The notes under the pieces are model-generated. The model was given only the letters and a program-made list of their open reading frames with translations. It was not told the DNA's origin and made no database searches. Of a stretch of DNA of 64,000 nt, positions 10,793-22,831 are shown in pieces. The DNA lies in contig OX123186.2 of assembly GCA_944739405.2 (NCBI GenBank), positions 41,649,551 through 41,713,550 of the forward strand, written 5' to 3'. The position numbers and the translations under genes are program-made. Positions within the stretch are counted from its first letter, which is position 1. The number at the start of each line of letters is the position of its first letter. This DNA is from Euclidia mi. Taxonomy: Eukaryota > Arthropoda > Insecta > Lepidoptera > Erebidae.

Positions 10793-12601
10793 CTACCGCG
10801 TTATATACTTAATATCCGTAGTGAACTCGCTTATAAGCATTAATTGTCTTATACGTCTCGGTACGTCTTTATCACTAGGTTGTTGAATAAAAGCAAAGGT
10901 TAAAGGCTTATGATCGGTAAGTATGGTAAATTGACGACCCTCAATCATATATCTAAAATGTTGTACAGCTAAGTAAACCGCTAACAACTCTCGGTCATAC
11001 GCCGAATATTTACATTGAGCCTGACTTAATTTCTTTGAATAATAACCAAGTGGCTTCCACGTACCGTTGACCATCGTTTGCAGTACTGCGCCTACGCAGT
11101 CATTTGACGCGTCAGCCATAATTGACATCGGAGCGTTAGGTATTGGGTAACATAATTCAACGGAACTTTCCAAGTCGGTTTTGCATTTTGCAAACGCTGC
11201 ATCCGCTACCGGCGTCCACTGAATAACAGTTTTATCATTCTTTTTAGATTTAACTAGAAACTTATTTAATTCTGATTGACACCCTGCAGCCCTAGGCAAA
11301 TGACACCTGTAAAAGTTTAACATTCCTAGGAAACGCCTAAGCTGTTGAACAGTTTTGGGTTTCGGAAAATCTAAAATACTTTGGACTTTGTCCTTAAGAG
11401 GCTTAATACCGTCACACGACACCTCATAGCCTAAAAAGTCTATTCTATCTTTACCAAAACAACATTTTGAAACATTAAGCGTAATGCCGAATTTACTTAA
11501 TCGTTCGAAAATTGCTTTCAGATACCTTTTATTTTCGGACTCCGTTTTACTAGTCACGATGACGTCATCTATATAACAAAACATGAATTCTGAACCCGAA
11601 ATAAAACTACCATCATCGATTTTTACTTCTAAATTTTGAAAAACTGAGTTATTCATGAACCTTTGAAAGGTTTGCGCAGCGTTGCGCAAGGCAAAGGTCA
11701 TTCTTGGAAACTAATATAATCCAAAAGGAGTAGCGATTGCCGTTTTTTCGACATCCTCTGGGCTAACCAAAATATTGTGGTAGGCTCTATTTAAATCTAG
11801 CCGCGAAAAAAATTTTTTACCCGCTAAAATATAGGTAAAATCGTGTAAACGAGGTATTGGGTACCTATCTGGTTTGGTTATGGCGTTAAGCGCCCGATAA
11901 TCACCACAAGGTCGCAGTTGACCGTCTTTCTTCGGCACTACGTGCAGCGCACTTGACCACGCGCCCTTGGAAGGCCTACAAATACCTAACTCTTGCATTA
12001 ATTTAAATTCTTCCTTAACTTTAATATAACGTTCTGGGGGTAAAGGTCTAGGGCGAGCAAACACTGGTCGCCCAGTTGTTTCTATATGGTGATATATACT
12101 ATGCGGTGGGTTTTCCTTAAACGATACAGGCCTCGTTAACTGAAGAAACTTAGAAATTAAATCATAATAAGGATGATTAGCGTCTATTGGTTTTAAAGAC
12201 GGTTTATTCCATTGAACAATCGACCCTATTACCTTAGAATTAGTTACATTATCCACTAACCTACGACCATTAATATCTACTAGCAATTTGGTGTACAACA
12301 GAAAATCTGCACCAAGAATAGGTTTATCTACGGCCGCTATCACGAAGTTCCACGTAAACAATCGACCTAATCCAAAGTCTAATATTAATGTTTTTGTACC
12401 ATAACACTTAATTTCCGATCCGTTTGCGGCAAACAACTTATACTTAATTTTATCGATAACATTGTACATAAGCTTTCTATTTACTGGTAATACTGATATG
12501 TTTGCGCCAGTATCAATGAGAAAACGCATACCAGATCTCCTATCGGTGACCACTAGACGGTTTCCCACATGCCGCATGCAGGTATCCGCTACTGTTTCCA
12601 C
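10793..12601 (-). pseudogene. Protease, reverse transcriptase and RNase H of the CsRn1-like element
   Basis: The aspartic protease motif is RFLIDTGANISVLP, about 26 residues in. RT motifs follow: HVVPKKDGQLRPCGDYRAL, YPIPRLHDF, FSRLDLNRAYHNI and the active-site CYIDDVIVTSK. RNase H has CILTDHKPLTF-type sequence (ILTDHKPLTFAF). The frame is continuous except for an in-frame TAG at 11711-11713, just after TPFGLY, where relatives have a sense codon. A frameshift ends it at 10793. Confidence 0.85.
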
Positions 12602-12606
12602 CGCTC

Positions 12607-13439
12607 TCAGTTTTCCGACTTCTGCTCCTTATCCACCCAGGCGCACGGCTTAATGCACCTAGCCGCCTTATCTTGAAACCTAAAATGATAGAAGCAAAGC
12701 CATTGATTACTCTTCCTCACGCTAGATGGGTTCCTTCCCCGTGACTGGGAACGGAAAGCTTGCCGCCCATTGCTGCTGCTCGCAGGTGCTCGAGATGGTC
12801 TCTTCATTTTGTTAACCCTCTCACGCAAGCTGGCTATTTCAGCACGAAGACTGACGACCTCCGATGAACCAGCCCTTTCCTCTTCTGCCGACACCTTCAT
12901 TTCCGCTACTTGTGGCGATGATGCGTAGCTCTCCATCACCTTGTCTGCCACCGTGGCCAGGACATCCAGATCCTTAGCGTCTGTCACCGCTAGGATACCG
13001 CGAACCGACGCTGGTAGATGACCCTGCCAGAAGATCTTGAGTGTGTCGTTAGGCATTTTCTCATGCGCTAGATCGCGCATCCTGCGCAGCAGCTGGGATG
13101 GGCGTTGGTCTCCTAACTCCATCTCGCTGATAAGCTTTTGGATCTGTCGTTCTTCTGACTCCTCATAAATACTTCTTACTTCAAGGCCATAAATCTACCG
13201 GACTCCGGCGGCTTCACGAGCAGGTCGGTCACTTGGGTAATAACATCTTTGTCCAGCTTAGCTACCACCAGATCGTACTTGGCTGCATCTCCTAATTTCT
13301 GGGGGGCGAGAATGGCCTCTAGCCGTATGAACCACACTCTTGGCTGGTCCTTCCAGAACTCCGGAATCCTCGACGCAACTGTCACCTGCGCCAGTTCAGA
13401 GGCAATCAGCGCCGGTTGAGGCACAGGGGCGGACTGCAT
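12607..13439 (-). pseudogene. Gag of the CsRn1-like element
   Basis: The start is taken at the ATG at 13439 (MQSAPVPQPALIASELAQV), followed by VASRIPEFWKDQPRVWFIRLEA, the typical N-terminus of CsRn1 gag. The second part (13122 onward) includes a short coiled-coil-like run (EVVSLRAEIASLRERVNKM) and the finger CFYHFRFQDKAARCIKPC, with Cys-His-Cys-Cys spacing. A frameshift near 13176-13185 splits the two halves. Gag forms the particle that carries the RNA. Confidence 0.82.
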
Positions 13440-13514
13440 GCTGACCTTGGGTCTTCCCAATAAATCGTGACCAATATAACACCAATGAGTCTAATCCGCA
13501 CACCAAAGTCTTTA

Positions 13515-13526
13515 TCGGGGTCACCA
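13515..13526 (-). promoter_or_regulatory. Primer-binding site, tRNA-Trp type
   Basis: The minus strand reads TGGTGACCCCGA, complementary to the CCA end of tRNA-Trp as in CsRn1-clade elements. It lies about 75 bp upstream of the gag ATG. Confidence 0.7.
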
Positions 13527-13532
13527 CTAAAG

Positions 13533-14275
13533 TGTCTATGGAGGTCCCTACCTTGGGATAGATAAATGAAAATACTTTTGGGTACACTCACGTAAATAAT
13601 ATTATATTGTCATAACGTGTCCTAATACAATTGTGGCTGAGATAAGACTAAATATTCTTACTGCACATACACCTTTACTCGACATACACACACATAAGGC
13701 GCTTATTATATTATTAACAGGAGTATCAGATGTCGCTACAGATTCTTAGACTATACACCGTTATTTTTTAATTAGTACAAAAACTTTAAGGACATATTAG
13801 CGAAGACATTATTATCGTATAAGTGACGTAAGAATTTCATAATATCTATAAATAACAAAGTTATAATCATTTGTTTTTTGTAGAAAATCTCACCCAAATC
13901 ATAGACATATTTTACAATCCATTCACTACTTCATTGATAGTACTTACTTTCCGTCCTACTCTTACGCATTCTTTCCGTCGCACTTATAATGCAGGTAGCC
14001 GTAGACAATAAAATGAAGCAAAATAATAAATGTAGGTAGATATTTTTTATTTTTTTTAAATTCTACCCACTCCTTCATACTTCATCCTGTCTTAGGACCC
14101 GCAAAATTTACCGTTTTACAAGTAATTAAATACGGAGGTAGGTATGTAATTAGAAAGCAAACACGTCATATCAAAATAAAAGAAAGTATTCTGTAATAAA
14201 AGAAAAGAGTAATTTCGGCGTATTTATGAAGTTAGAATCGGCTGCTATTTACAATTACTATTAAATCGTCATCAC
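13533..14275. other. Probable remnant of a 5' LTR followed by unassigned DNA
   Basis: The sequence begins TGTCTATGGAGG next to the primer site, which is a plausible LTR edge. No second LTR copy exists in the window, so the outer edge is unknown. No gene recognised. Confidence 0.4.
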
Positions 14276-14354
14276 GTCAGCCTAGAGACGTCCACTGCTG
14301 GACATAGGCCTCCCTCAAGGTTCTCCACACAGACCGATTTTGAGCCGCCCGCAT
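14276..14354 (-). mobile_element. RTE-like LINE 3'-end scrap
   Basis: On the plus strand it contains CGTCCACTGCTGGACATAGG and CTCCACACAGACCG, matching the 3' ends at 26669-26918 (minus) and 54150-54430 (plus). Confidence 0.75.
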
Positions 14355-15240
14355 CAAATTATTATTTAGTTAAGTAGGTAATATTTACTTTACTTACACG
14401 TATTTCAATTGTTCTTCGAAATATCCATCACTATTGTCAATACACAGCACGTTTTATTTAATTGTTTTTTAACGAGATAAGTAAGCTTCTCTGACTTTTC
14501 ACTGCGTCAAAAGCGTCCAATATGCACTGTTTAAATTATTCGACACTCACACTCACAACGGCTCACTTTTGTACACAGTGGTGAGCATGGAGGCCAAGCT
14601 ACGACCCGCCTCGACCGATCCACTGGCTTCCAAACACTTCCCTGTACAAACGCATAGCTGCACTCGCGTGATGTGAACTAATAAGCCATCCCGTTGGGCA
14701 AACGTAAACAAAAAATAATTGTTTCCACGAAAAAACATCCCCTCGCTATCGCCTTCAATTTAGCACTGCGGCGCGCGCGCAGAGGGACAGGGGGTGGCGA
14801 GCTTCGAGTTTGCACAAATTTATCAATGGAGTAGTGGCGCGTAAAATTACTACGACAACATAGTATTTAGTTATGCATTTACCAAACATTACGTATTTTT
14901 ATGGACAGTTTTGGGACAGTTTTGGAACTTAGTATTTTTATTTTTTACATACATATATATGATTAGTTAAAGATGCCTAGAGCCCCATAAATTTTTTTGT
15001 ACTAATTAAAAAATAGCGGTGTATATATTGGATTGCACCGCAAGTGGTATGTATTTGGCATTTCAACAACTTACATCTATAATTTTTTACAATGTGTTTC
15101 ATTTCACTATTCAACTGACTTGGTACTAAACTTCAAAGAATAATGTTTTCTACTTAGTTTACGCGATTGAAAATTAATATTGTAATTCCAATAGTAAATT
15201 GTTCACGCCCAGGCCAAAGTCCCATACATTGTGGTCGGTC
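14355..15240. other. AT-rich spacer, nothing recognised
   Basis: No gene or element edge. The minus-strand frame at 14553-14738 has no motif. Confidence 0.5.
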
Positions 15241-16515
15241 TCCTTTCCTCAAATATTCGAAACTCAAAACCTACAGGGTATTTCCCGTGAACTCAGAATC
15301 TTGAAATTTGGTACCAAGCAATATCTTATAGCATAATTTTTCAATTTTTCCTTTTCGCATAAAGGAAAAATTGCGATAACCGTAAATTTTAGTAACATCA
15401 TAATCATCAATAAATCAATAAATACATCAATAATTTTAAAGTTATTACCATTTTCTCATGAACGCGTAAAGTTATTAAATATAAATTCATATCAAATACT
15501 CGAGTCTATAATACCTTGAAGCTGTAACAAAATCAAACTTCTAGGTCTACGCAATAAAAAGAAACAGCAATTTAAGCCGCATATTTTCTCGCAACTACTC
15601 GCAAGGGAATCAAAAGCTACAAGATACTTCCCGTGAACTCAGAATCTTGACATTTGGTAAAGCAATGTCTTATAGCACAAATAAAGGGAAAATTGCGAAA
15701 ACCGTAATTTTTAAGTTACATCATATAAAAATATATTTGTTTTAATTTTAAAGTCACTAACCCTTTCCTCATGAACGCGTAAAGTTATTAAATTGAAATT
15801 AATATCAGATACTCGGGTCTATTATACCTTTAAGCTGTAACAAATTAAACTTCTATCTCAACGCAATCAAAAGAAACAGTAATTTTACTATATTTTCAAA
15901 CTTGCAACTACTGGCAGGGGAATCGAAACCTACGGAGTACTTCCCGTAAACTTGGATTCTTAAAATTTGGTACGAACCAACATGTTATAGCATAGATAAA
16001 GGAAAAATTTCGAAAACTGTAAATTTTTAGTTACATCATAAAATAAAATTAAAGTTATTAGCCCTTTCCTTATGAACGCATAGAGGTATTAAATTGAAAT
16101 TCATATCAAATACTCAAATCTATAATATCTTTAAGCTGTTACAGAATAAAACTTCTAAGCCAACGCAATCAAAAGATGCTGTTATGCCGCAAATTCTCGC
16201 AAATTTTTGAAACTCGCAAGGGAATCAAAATCTACAGGGTACTTCCCGTGAACTAAAAATCTTGAAATTTGGTACAAGGCCACTTCTTATAGCACAGATT
16301 AAGGAAAAATTTCCATAAATGTAAATTTTTTACCATCATATTATAAAAACATTATTAAAATTTTAAAGTTACTACCTCTTTCCTCATGAACGCGTAGAGT
16401 TTGAAATTCATATCAAATACTCAGGGCTCTAACACCGTTAAGCTGTAATAAAATCAAACTTCTATGTCAACACAATCAGCAGATACAGCAAAACATATTT
16501 TCATTTAGTACGAAG
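15241..16515 (+). repeat. Tandem array of a ~300-340 bp satellite-like unit
   Basis: Four to five degenerate units are recognisable by repeated landmarks: CTACAGGGTA..TTCCCGTGAACT, CTTGAAATTTGGTAC, TCTTATAGCACAGATAAAGG, and CTCATGAACGCGTA followed by ATTCATATCAAATACTC. Landmarks recur near 15285, 15635, 15945, 16245 and 16505. The same unit builds the elements at 27455-28135 and 55943-57785, so this is part of that interspersed family. Confidence 0.85.
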
Positions 16516-16529
16516 CAATGTCTTATAGC

Positions 16530-16870
16530 TTGTGATAGATAAGGTTCCCTATCCATTTGCATAAAATTTTAAGACCTAATATAACTAAGCATAATTTTGT
16601 TTGGCATAATTATATTTTCGCATAATATAATTACGCATAGCAGCTTACTCATAATTTTTAAGCATAATTTCTCTAACCATAATATTAAGCATGATTAAGC
16701 ATAATATTCTAAAGCATCAATTTAGTAAGCATAAAGTTCTAAAGCATAACTTTTTTAAGCATAATATCCTAAAGCATAAAATCCTTAAGCATAAAATTCT
16801 AAGGCAAAAATCCTAAAGCATAAAATCCTAAAGCATAAAATCCTAAAGCATAAATGTATTTACGCATAAT
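16530..16870. repeat. Degenerate GCATAA minisatellite
   Basis: Many copies of (A)AGCATAA spaced about 13-17 bp apart, becoming nearly regular (CCTAAAGCATAAAAT) towards 16850. The right-hand counterpart in opposite sense (TTATGCC) lies at 25890-26050. Confidence 0.8.
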
Positions 16871-16924
16871 GATTACAATACAAATTGGATATTATAACTT
16901 TGGCAATGTATCTTTGGCATATTT

Positions 16925-17070
16925 TTCGCTGTAGGAAGCATGAAGCAAGCAAGCATACAGCATGCAAGCAAGCATGCAGCATGCAAGCAAGCATGCAGCA
17001 TGCACCAAGATGCAGCATACAAGCAATCATGCAGCATGCAGCATTCAAGCGAGCATGCAACATGCAGCAG
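16925..17070. repeat. GCATGC-rich minisatellite (about 22-bp unit)
   Basis: Repeats of GCATGCAGCATGCAAGCAA with small variants. It is open in several frames on both strands only because of its composition, so I do not call a protein. Confidence 0.8.
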
Positions 17071-17074
17071 GCAG

Positions 17075-17190
17075 GGCTTCTGTCACGGCTCCGGCGCTGC
17101 GGGCCTCCGGCGGCCCAACGCGTGCTAATCGTCACAGCCGCCTGCTTCTCAGCCCGCGAGCCGCCTCGCCCCTACGCGCCTACGCGATTT
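17075..17190. other. Short GC-rich patch
   Basis: About 115 bp far richer in G and C than its surroundings, with CGGGCCTCCGGCGGCCC as a near-palindrome. It lies next to the minisatellite. Function unknown; it may be part of the same composite repeat. Confidence 0.5.
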
Positions 17191-17320
17191 TAAATAACAC
17201 TCTAGGGGTAGGACAAACAAGACTACGTGGAGTCGGTTCTGCAGCAATTCAGTTCTGTCATTAACTTTTGTTGCACATCATATACATTTTTTACAAGTTA
17301 AATATATAAGTATATAAATA

Positions 17321-17350
17321 TTATGCTAATAGTCATTAGGCCTACTAACG
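17321..17350. repeat. One unit of a 30-bp repeat array (left part)
   Basis: The unit TTATGCTAATAGTCATTAGG + CCTACTAACG occurs here once. It resumes at 18312-18321 and 25806-25890 after the LINE and BEL/Pao insertions. Confidence 0.9.
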
Positions 17351-18311
17351 TTATAATAATAATAATAATCATTTATTTGCAGACATTGAAGTCCATAGAA
17401 TTAAATTTTACACATTGAAATCATAACATAATTAATAATAACAGAAATAACATTATTTAAAAAATATCTGAAATTACATAAAAATAACTCAATAAAAACA
17501 CATAAAAAATCATAAATAGGCATAATAATAATAATAACATAATAGGCATAAAAAATAATAAATAAAAATTCACGTACAGCTATCTAGAGCCGACCTGTGT
17601 GTGCAGTCTCACCCATCGACCAAGCATCGGGCAGTCCCACCGGTTACTCAATGCCTTCAACATGCCGTGGGTGCTGATATCTGTTCTGTGCCGGAGAGAA
17701 GCGCATCGTTTTCGAATAATGGCATAAAAATCATCTACTCTCGCATCGGCAAATATACCCGAAGCGCTACAATACCGCGGCAGCCCCACAAGCATCCTGA
17801 AGGCATTGTTATACTATACGCGCAGGGCGCTGTATGCCTTCTGCGTATACTTGACCCATAGGCTGCAGGTGTAATAAGTGTGACAGTAGGCTCGAAAGAG
17901 CGTCATTTTGACGTCGTAAGAACACCGTGCAAACATACGGGCCAGCATATTACTTCGAACAGACAGCGCCCTACGCTCTCTCTCAATATCTAAATCGTCG
18001 CACAGATCCTCGGTGACCCAGTGGCCCAGATACTTAAATTTTGATACTTGCTTCAAGGGTGTACCTGCTAGTGAGATGCATGGAACATGTAAGTATCTTC
18101 TGGCACCACCATTGAAAACAAGTACCTCACTCTTAGTAACATTATACCTAAGCCCATGAGTCACCGCATAGTTCTCACAGACCTTCAGCAAACGTCTTAA
18201 TGCACTGATTGATGGGCTCAGCAAAACCATATCGTCTGCATAGCTAATGTTGTTCATAGCAACTCCGTCAATATGACATCCGACTCCAGTATTGTTGAGC
18301 TCAACAGTCAG
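17351..18311 (-). mobile_element. Non-LTR retrotransposon 3' fragment in the 30-bp array
   Basis: A 5'-truncated LINE whose 3' end (low coordinate) is an ATAATAATAAT run at 17351-17368. It carries the C-terminal part of an RT (17580-18257) and a long AT-rich 3' UTR. It splits a unit of the 30-bp array: the array reads ..CTAACGTTAT before it and GTTATGCTAAT after it. Confidence 0.78.
17580..18257 (-). pseudogene. LINE reverse transcriptase C-terminal fragment
   Basis: Contains the RT active-site motif SYADDMVLLSPS followed by LLKVCENYAVTHGLRYNVTK and KFKYLGHWV, the usual palm and thumb order of LINE RTs. The frame continues to a stop at 17580 apart from one in-frame TAG at 17814-17816. The N-terminal endonuclease and fingers are missing. 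I could not name the clade with confidence. Confidence 0.8.
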
Positions 18312-18316
18312 TTATG

Positions 18317-18321
18317 CTAAT
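18317..18321. repeat. Target-site duplication of the BEL/Pao element (left)
   Basis: CTAAT here and at 25806-25810. Joining the two flanks gives back a normal 30-bp array unit. Confidence 0.92.
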
Positions 18322-18931
18322 TGTCTAGAATTACCGCAGGCAGGCAGGTATTCTCTGAAGAGAGTTGCAGTGGAAGATGTAATACATCTACCTGACCACG
18401 ATAGACAAGGATCTAGACACAATGCACTGCGTTGCACAGCGATGAATTATAATCCTAACTATACTTAATATTAATAAAATGTCTTACCAACTCTTACTCA
18501 TGCCAGGAGTGGAACTAAGTTAGGGAAAAACAAACAAAACTAAGGTGGCCACGATAGATTGAATGAATTATCCACTTAGCTGTTCCTTCCAACTTGATGT
18601 CCTCTCCGTTGGCACGAGGGCACGATGCACGTTCACAGGATTCACAATTCAGTTTTGCAAATGTCAATGTTTCACAAATTATCACAAACTTTGCCGGAAG
18701 TCAAAAGCGGCAATTACATATTAAGTTAATTACAAGTTGATTCAATTCACGTTAATTCAAAGGGCGATATTTTACGTACGAGACAACAACGTGGAAATTT
18801 TTTTTCAAAGCGGGAACTCAAGTGACAGTTCAGTGTGACCATTGTCAGAAATTTTCAATAGACTAAACAAAATGTTACTTAATCGATATAATCGATTTGA
18901 CTTATAATAAAAACTAATTCTATTTCAAACA
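18322..18931 (-). repeat. 3' LTR of the BEL/Pao element
   Basis: 610 bp, nearly identical to 25195-25805. Differences seen by eye include GGTATTCTC/GGCATTTTC, GATCTAG/GATCCAG, ACTATACTT/ACTACACTT and TACTCATG/TACTGATG. Confidence 0.95.
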
Positions 18932-18962
18932 TCCACCCGCCCCGGACCGGCCTACCGGTCCG

Positions 18963-19561
18963 CTAATCGGTTGGTAGACGTGACAATGTTGCAACCGCTC
19001 TCCTCAGAATCGAACCGTCCACCAAGACCTCAGCAAATCGGGGAACTCCATCAGCCCCAGTTACCAAACGAAGGATGCGCCCCCTGCGCCATCTGAGTGG
19101 CGGAAGATTAGCCTCCTTGATCAAAACGAGGTCACCAATCTTGGGTGGATCGCTCTTGTCGGTCCACTTAACGCGTTGCTGGATTATGTGCAAATATTCC
19201 AAATTCCAGCGTTTCCAAAAGCTCTGAGTAATCTGGCGTACCAATTCAAAACGCGAGAGACGACCAGGTCTCGTATCAATATACTCAGGCAAGGCGACAA
19301 GTGGGCGACCAATAAAAAATGCGTAAGGGCCTCCAAATCATTCGGATCTGAGGAGATCGGGCACAATGGCCGTGAGTTCAAAACGGCCTCAATCTTACAA
19401 AACACAATTGCGAGTTCCTCAAATGTAAGGACAGATTCACCGATTGTCCTGCGCAAGTGTGTTTTGGCCGATTTTACGGCGGCCTCAAATATACCACCCC
19501 AGTGTGGACAATTTGGTGGGGAAAACAACCAATTTATCCCCACGTCGGGCAAGCCTATCAC
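18963..19561 (-). pseudogene. BEL/Pao integrase C-terminal part
   Basis: It starts at the frame that contains HWGGIFEAAVKSAKTHLRR, which includes the third catalytic Glu, and continues through VLNSRPLCPIS. A frameshift at about 19184-19290 leads to the C-terminal domain WKRWNLEYLHIIQQRVKW and GDLVLIKEANLPPLRWRRGR, typical of BEL/Pao integrases, which ends at the stop at 18963. This is separated from the upstream integrase core by another frameshift near 19500. Confidence 0.88.
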
Positions 19562-21173
19562 CTATATCAGCCTTGTTGGTTTCAAGAAAATTAACAACAT
19601 CATTCAAATAATTATACGTGCCCTTGAAGTTAGTGCCGCAGTCAGAACGGATCAAGGAAGGCAGCCCTCTGCGGGATACAAATCTGTCAAATGTGGCTAC
19701 AAACGCCTCGGTCGTAAGCGAGGAGACCAGTTCCAAATGTACGGCCTTTGTGGAGAGGCAAACAAAAACACACAAGTAGGCCTTAACAGTCTTGCTGTTT
19801 CGAAGTGTCGACGTTTTCACCAAAAAGGGACCAGCGAAGTCCGTGCCAACACCGTCAAACGCCCTGCTCTCAGTTACGCGATCTGCCGGTAAGTCTCCCA
19901 TCAAGGGCTGCATGGTAGAAGCCTTGAGCTTATAGCAAGGGATGCAGCGAAAGACTACACTCCGAATAATTCTTCGGGCTGACAAAATCCAAAACTCGCG
20001 TTGCAAAATGGCTAACAAAGCATTACAACCAGCATGCGAATTTTTAAGGTGACGGTCAGTTACCAACAAGCGTACCAAATGACCGTCCTTAGGTAACAAA
20101 AGGGGGTGACGTGCTCCGTAAGGGAGGTTGGCGTTCTTGAGACGCCCTCCAACGCGCAAGAGACCCATATCGTCCAAAAAGGGGTTCAATTTAGATATTG
20201 CTCCCGATAGTTTCGATCTCCCTGATTTAAGGATAGCAATCTCCTTCTCAAAATGCGCCGATTGCACAGAACGAACCCAAAAGGTGAGGGACTCCTGTTG
20301 TTCCTGTGGTGAGAGAAACGGTGTCAGTCGTTTCTGTTGTGGGTGCCTAAAATTAAAAACAAAACGCTTTATCCAAGCAGTAACACCTAACAACTTGTCA
20401 AGGGAGCTGTAACGATTCAACAAAAAATCGGGGTCGAAGGCGCATTCCACCTTCTCAAGAGCGAGTGTTCGTAGACCCGGCAAATTAGCAGTATTCAAAA
20501 CTGGCGTTCGAGGCCAATCAGTTTCTGGTCGACGCAACCATTCCGGACCCCACCACAGCGAAGGACCTATCAAACTAGGCGTCAAGCATCCGCGCGAGGC
20601 ACAATCAGCGGGGTTGAGCTCACCTGGCACGTGTCTCCAAACAAGCTTGACTTCAGATTTTTGGATTTGGGAAACGCGGTTATCAACAAATACCTCCAAG
20701 GTGTGGACAGAAGCCTTCAACCAACAAAGAACAATTTGGCTGTCTGTCCAGGCGTAGGTCCCATTAATACAAATGCTTTTACCCAAAGTACCGGACACGT
20801 GGTTCAATAAGCGTACAAGTAGGGCTGCTCCCGAGAGCTCCAATTTCGGAATGGTCAAAGATGTCCGGAGGGGTGCAACCTTGCTCTTCGCCATGATCAG
20901 GGAAACCCTCACCTGACCCGAGGCACTGACTGTGCGCAAGTACACCATGGTCGCATGACCACGTTCCGAGGCATCACAAAACCCGTGAAGGGTGGCTTTG
21001 TACTTCCCGGGAGGAAGGATGGGACGAGGCAAGGAGATCTCGTTGACGGCAGGAAGTGAGGATACAAAAGAGGTCCATTCCTCAACAAGAGTGCCGTGTA
21101 GAGGTTCGTCCCAGGTCAATCCTGCTGTCCAAAGCTTCTGCATTTTGCCCAAAATATGATAGGACAAATCCAA
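19485..21173 (-). pseudogene. BEL/Pao RNase H and integrase core
   Basis: RNase H motifs: HGFCDASERGHATMVYLR (Asp), TIPKLELSGA (Glu), YAWTDSQIVLCWL (Asp). Linker: WRHVPGELNPADCASRG. Integrase N-terminal zinc site: HLKNSHAGCNALLAILQREFW...CIPC. Integrase core: GVGTDFAGPF and IRSDCGTNFKG. The frame runs 562 codons and is out of register with RT upstream (overlap 21116-21173) and with the integrase end downstream. These enzymes remove the RNA template and insert the cDNA. Confidence 0.92.
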
Positions 21174-22717
21174 CCGTTCGGATCAAAGGTTCTGGCGACA
21201 GTAGACAACACGAGACGTTTAGTCCAAGAACAAGGCAATTTCAAGTCTACGTTATACGTAAAGATGTCTTGGACTGGTCTGTACTGGACGCCAAGAACAG
21301 CCATCATGGCGGGGTTGTCAACAATCTCAAATAGATGTGGATCTTGCTGATGATCCTCTGGCAAGCCTTCCAAAAGCGCTGGTGAGTTGGAAATCCATTT
21401 GCGCAACTCATAACCAGTGGAGGCCAAAATACCTATCAATTCGTCCCGCAGGAGGATCGCCTCGTCCGCTGTGGAGGCGCCCGAGCAAATGTCATCGACG
21501 TAAATATCGTCCTTCAAGATGGCAGAGGCTCGTGGGAAACGTAGGCCCTCGCGGTCTGCGAGCTCCAAAAGAGAACGTATTGCCAAGTAGGGGCTTGACC
21601 TTAACCCGTACGTATTAGTATTGAGCTCGTAGACGACCATGGGATCACGAGGAGACTCTCTCCAAAGGATCAGCTGGAAGCGACGGTCATCAGGGTGGAT
21701 AATCGTCTGCCTGAACATCATTATTATATCGGCTACAAAGACAACCTGATGTCGTCGGAAGCTGGTGATGACGTCACAAAGGTCCTTGACCAACTTGGGA
21801 CCAGAATGCAAGCACTGGTTCAAGGATACGCGCGTAGAAGTCTGCGCAGAACCATCAAATACTGTGCGCAGCTTGCCAGTCGATGGCTTCAATACCGCAT
21901 GATGCGGGAGAAAGTAGTGCTCCACCGAACGCCAATCCAAATTTGACACAGACATGTGTCCCAATTGTTCATATTCTCTCATGAACTCAATGTACTTCTG
22001 TCTGAGCTCCGGATCACGACCCATGCGGCGCTCCATGGCCAACAATCTCTTTTCGGCTAAAGGTCGTGACTCACCAAGCGGAGGCCGAACAGACAGTTAA
22101 GGTAGCTTCGTAATGAGCCGACCAGAACGGAGTCGACCAGTGTTGTTCTGGAAGAACAGCTCGCACTCCTCATGTTCTGGATTCAAACGAGCAGCTTGAG
22201 GAGGCTCCTCTACCTCCCAAAACCTCTGAACTGCATCAGAGAGAGCAGAGCCTACAGCCAACAAATTATCAAGTTCGGGTGGAGGGGGGTCCCTAGGTAC
22301 AGGTCCCATCAAAGCAAATCCAAATATGGTCGGGATGGCAGTCAAACCATTTGGCACCAAGACCCGCTTCCCACCAATCAAAATTCCACCGAGGACATCA
22401 GAGCCAATCAACAAGTCGATTTGTCCCGGTGTGTCAAATTTGGGGTCTGCCATTTCCAATCCCGATGTCAAATTCACCACAGCAGCGGGTAGCTGTTTCT
22501 GTGGGTGCATACCCAAAATATTCTTCAGCACAATAGCTGAGGTTTTAATCCTCGGGTGTGAAGATTCAACGGGGCCAAACAAAACCTTAACTTGCCCTTC
22601 AACATTAGAGGCTACGTCACCTATGCCCCGTATACAATTTGGAAATAAACCCATATTTAATTTAACCTGCCCTACTAAACAAGTGGTAACAATGCAACCT
22701 TGTGAACCTGTGTCCAA
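21116..22717 (-). pseudogene. BEL/Pao protease and reverse transcriptase
   Basis: The protease has the catalytic DTGS (LDTGSQGCIVTT) and the second motif LLIGSDVLGG. RT follows in the same frame, with HHAVLKPSTGKLRTVFDGSA, NTYGLRSSPYLA and the active-site IYVDDICSGA. A single in-frame TAA at 22097-22099 interrupts the junction, between KLP and LSVRPP. The RT frame ends by a frameshift at 21116. BEL/Pao RTs use a YVDD-type box, as here. Confidence 0.92.
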
Positions 22718-22831
22718 TATAGCACGGACAACAACAGAGGTCCCCGTGGGTCCCCAGACCCTAACAGCAACCGTTGGTAGGATAACGGTCTCAATGGGGG
22801 AGGTTGGCGTTATAGGGCAGGGGTCAATGAC

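Larger units (their letters stand above)
9808..13532 (-). mobile_element. CsRn1-like Ty3/gypsy retrotransposon, decayed and 3'-truncated
   Basis: Minus-strand order is primer site, gag, protease, RT, RNase H, integrase. The primer-binding site (13515-13526) reads TGGTGACCCCGA, as in elements primed by tRNA-Trp. The gag has a CHCC-type finger instead of CCHC, which is characteristic of the CsRn1 clade (Kabuki of Bombyx belongs there). The 3' LTR is missing. The 5' LTR would start at about 13533 on the plus strand (TGTCTATGGAGG), but its far end cannot be fixed without a second copy. Confidence 0.8.

Noticed and set aside
15241..16515. CRISPR-like array
   Set aside because: The units are about 300 bp, degenerate and also dispersed elsewhere; no repeat-spacer pattern. 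The host is a eukaryote.
16860..17264. Several overlapping frames giving His/Gln/Ala/Cys/Met-rich proteins
   Set aside because: They arise from the GCATGC minisatellite, which is open in many frames on both strands.
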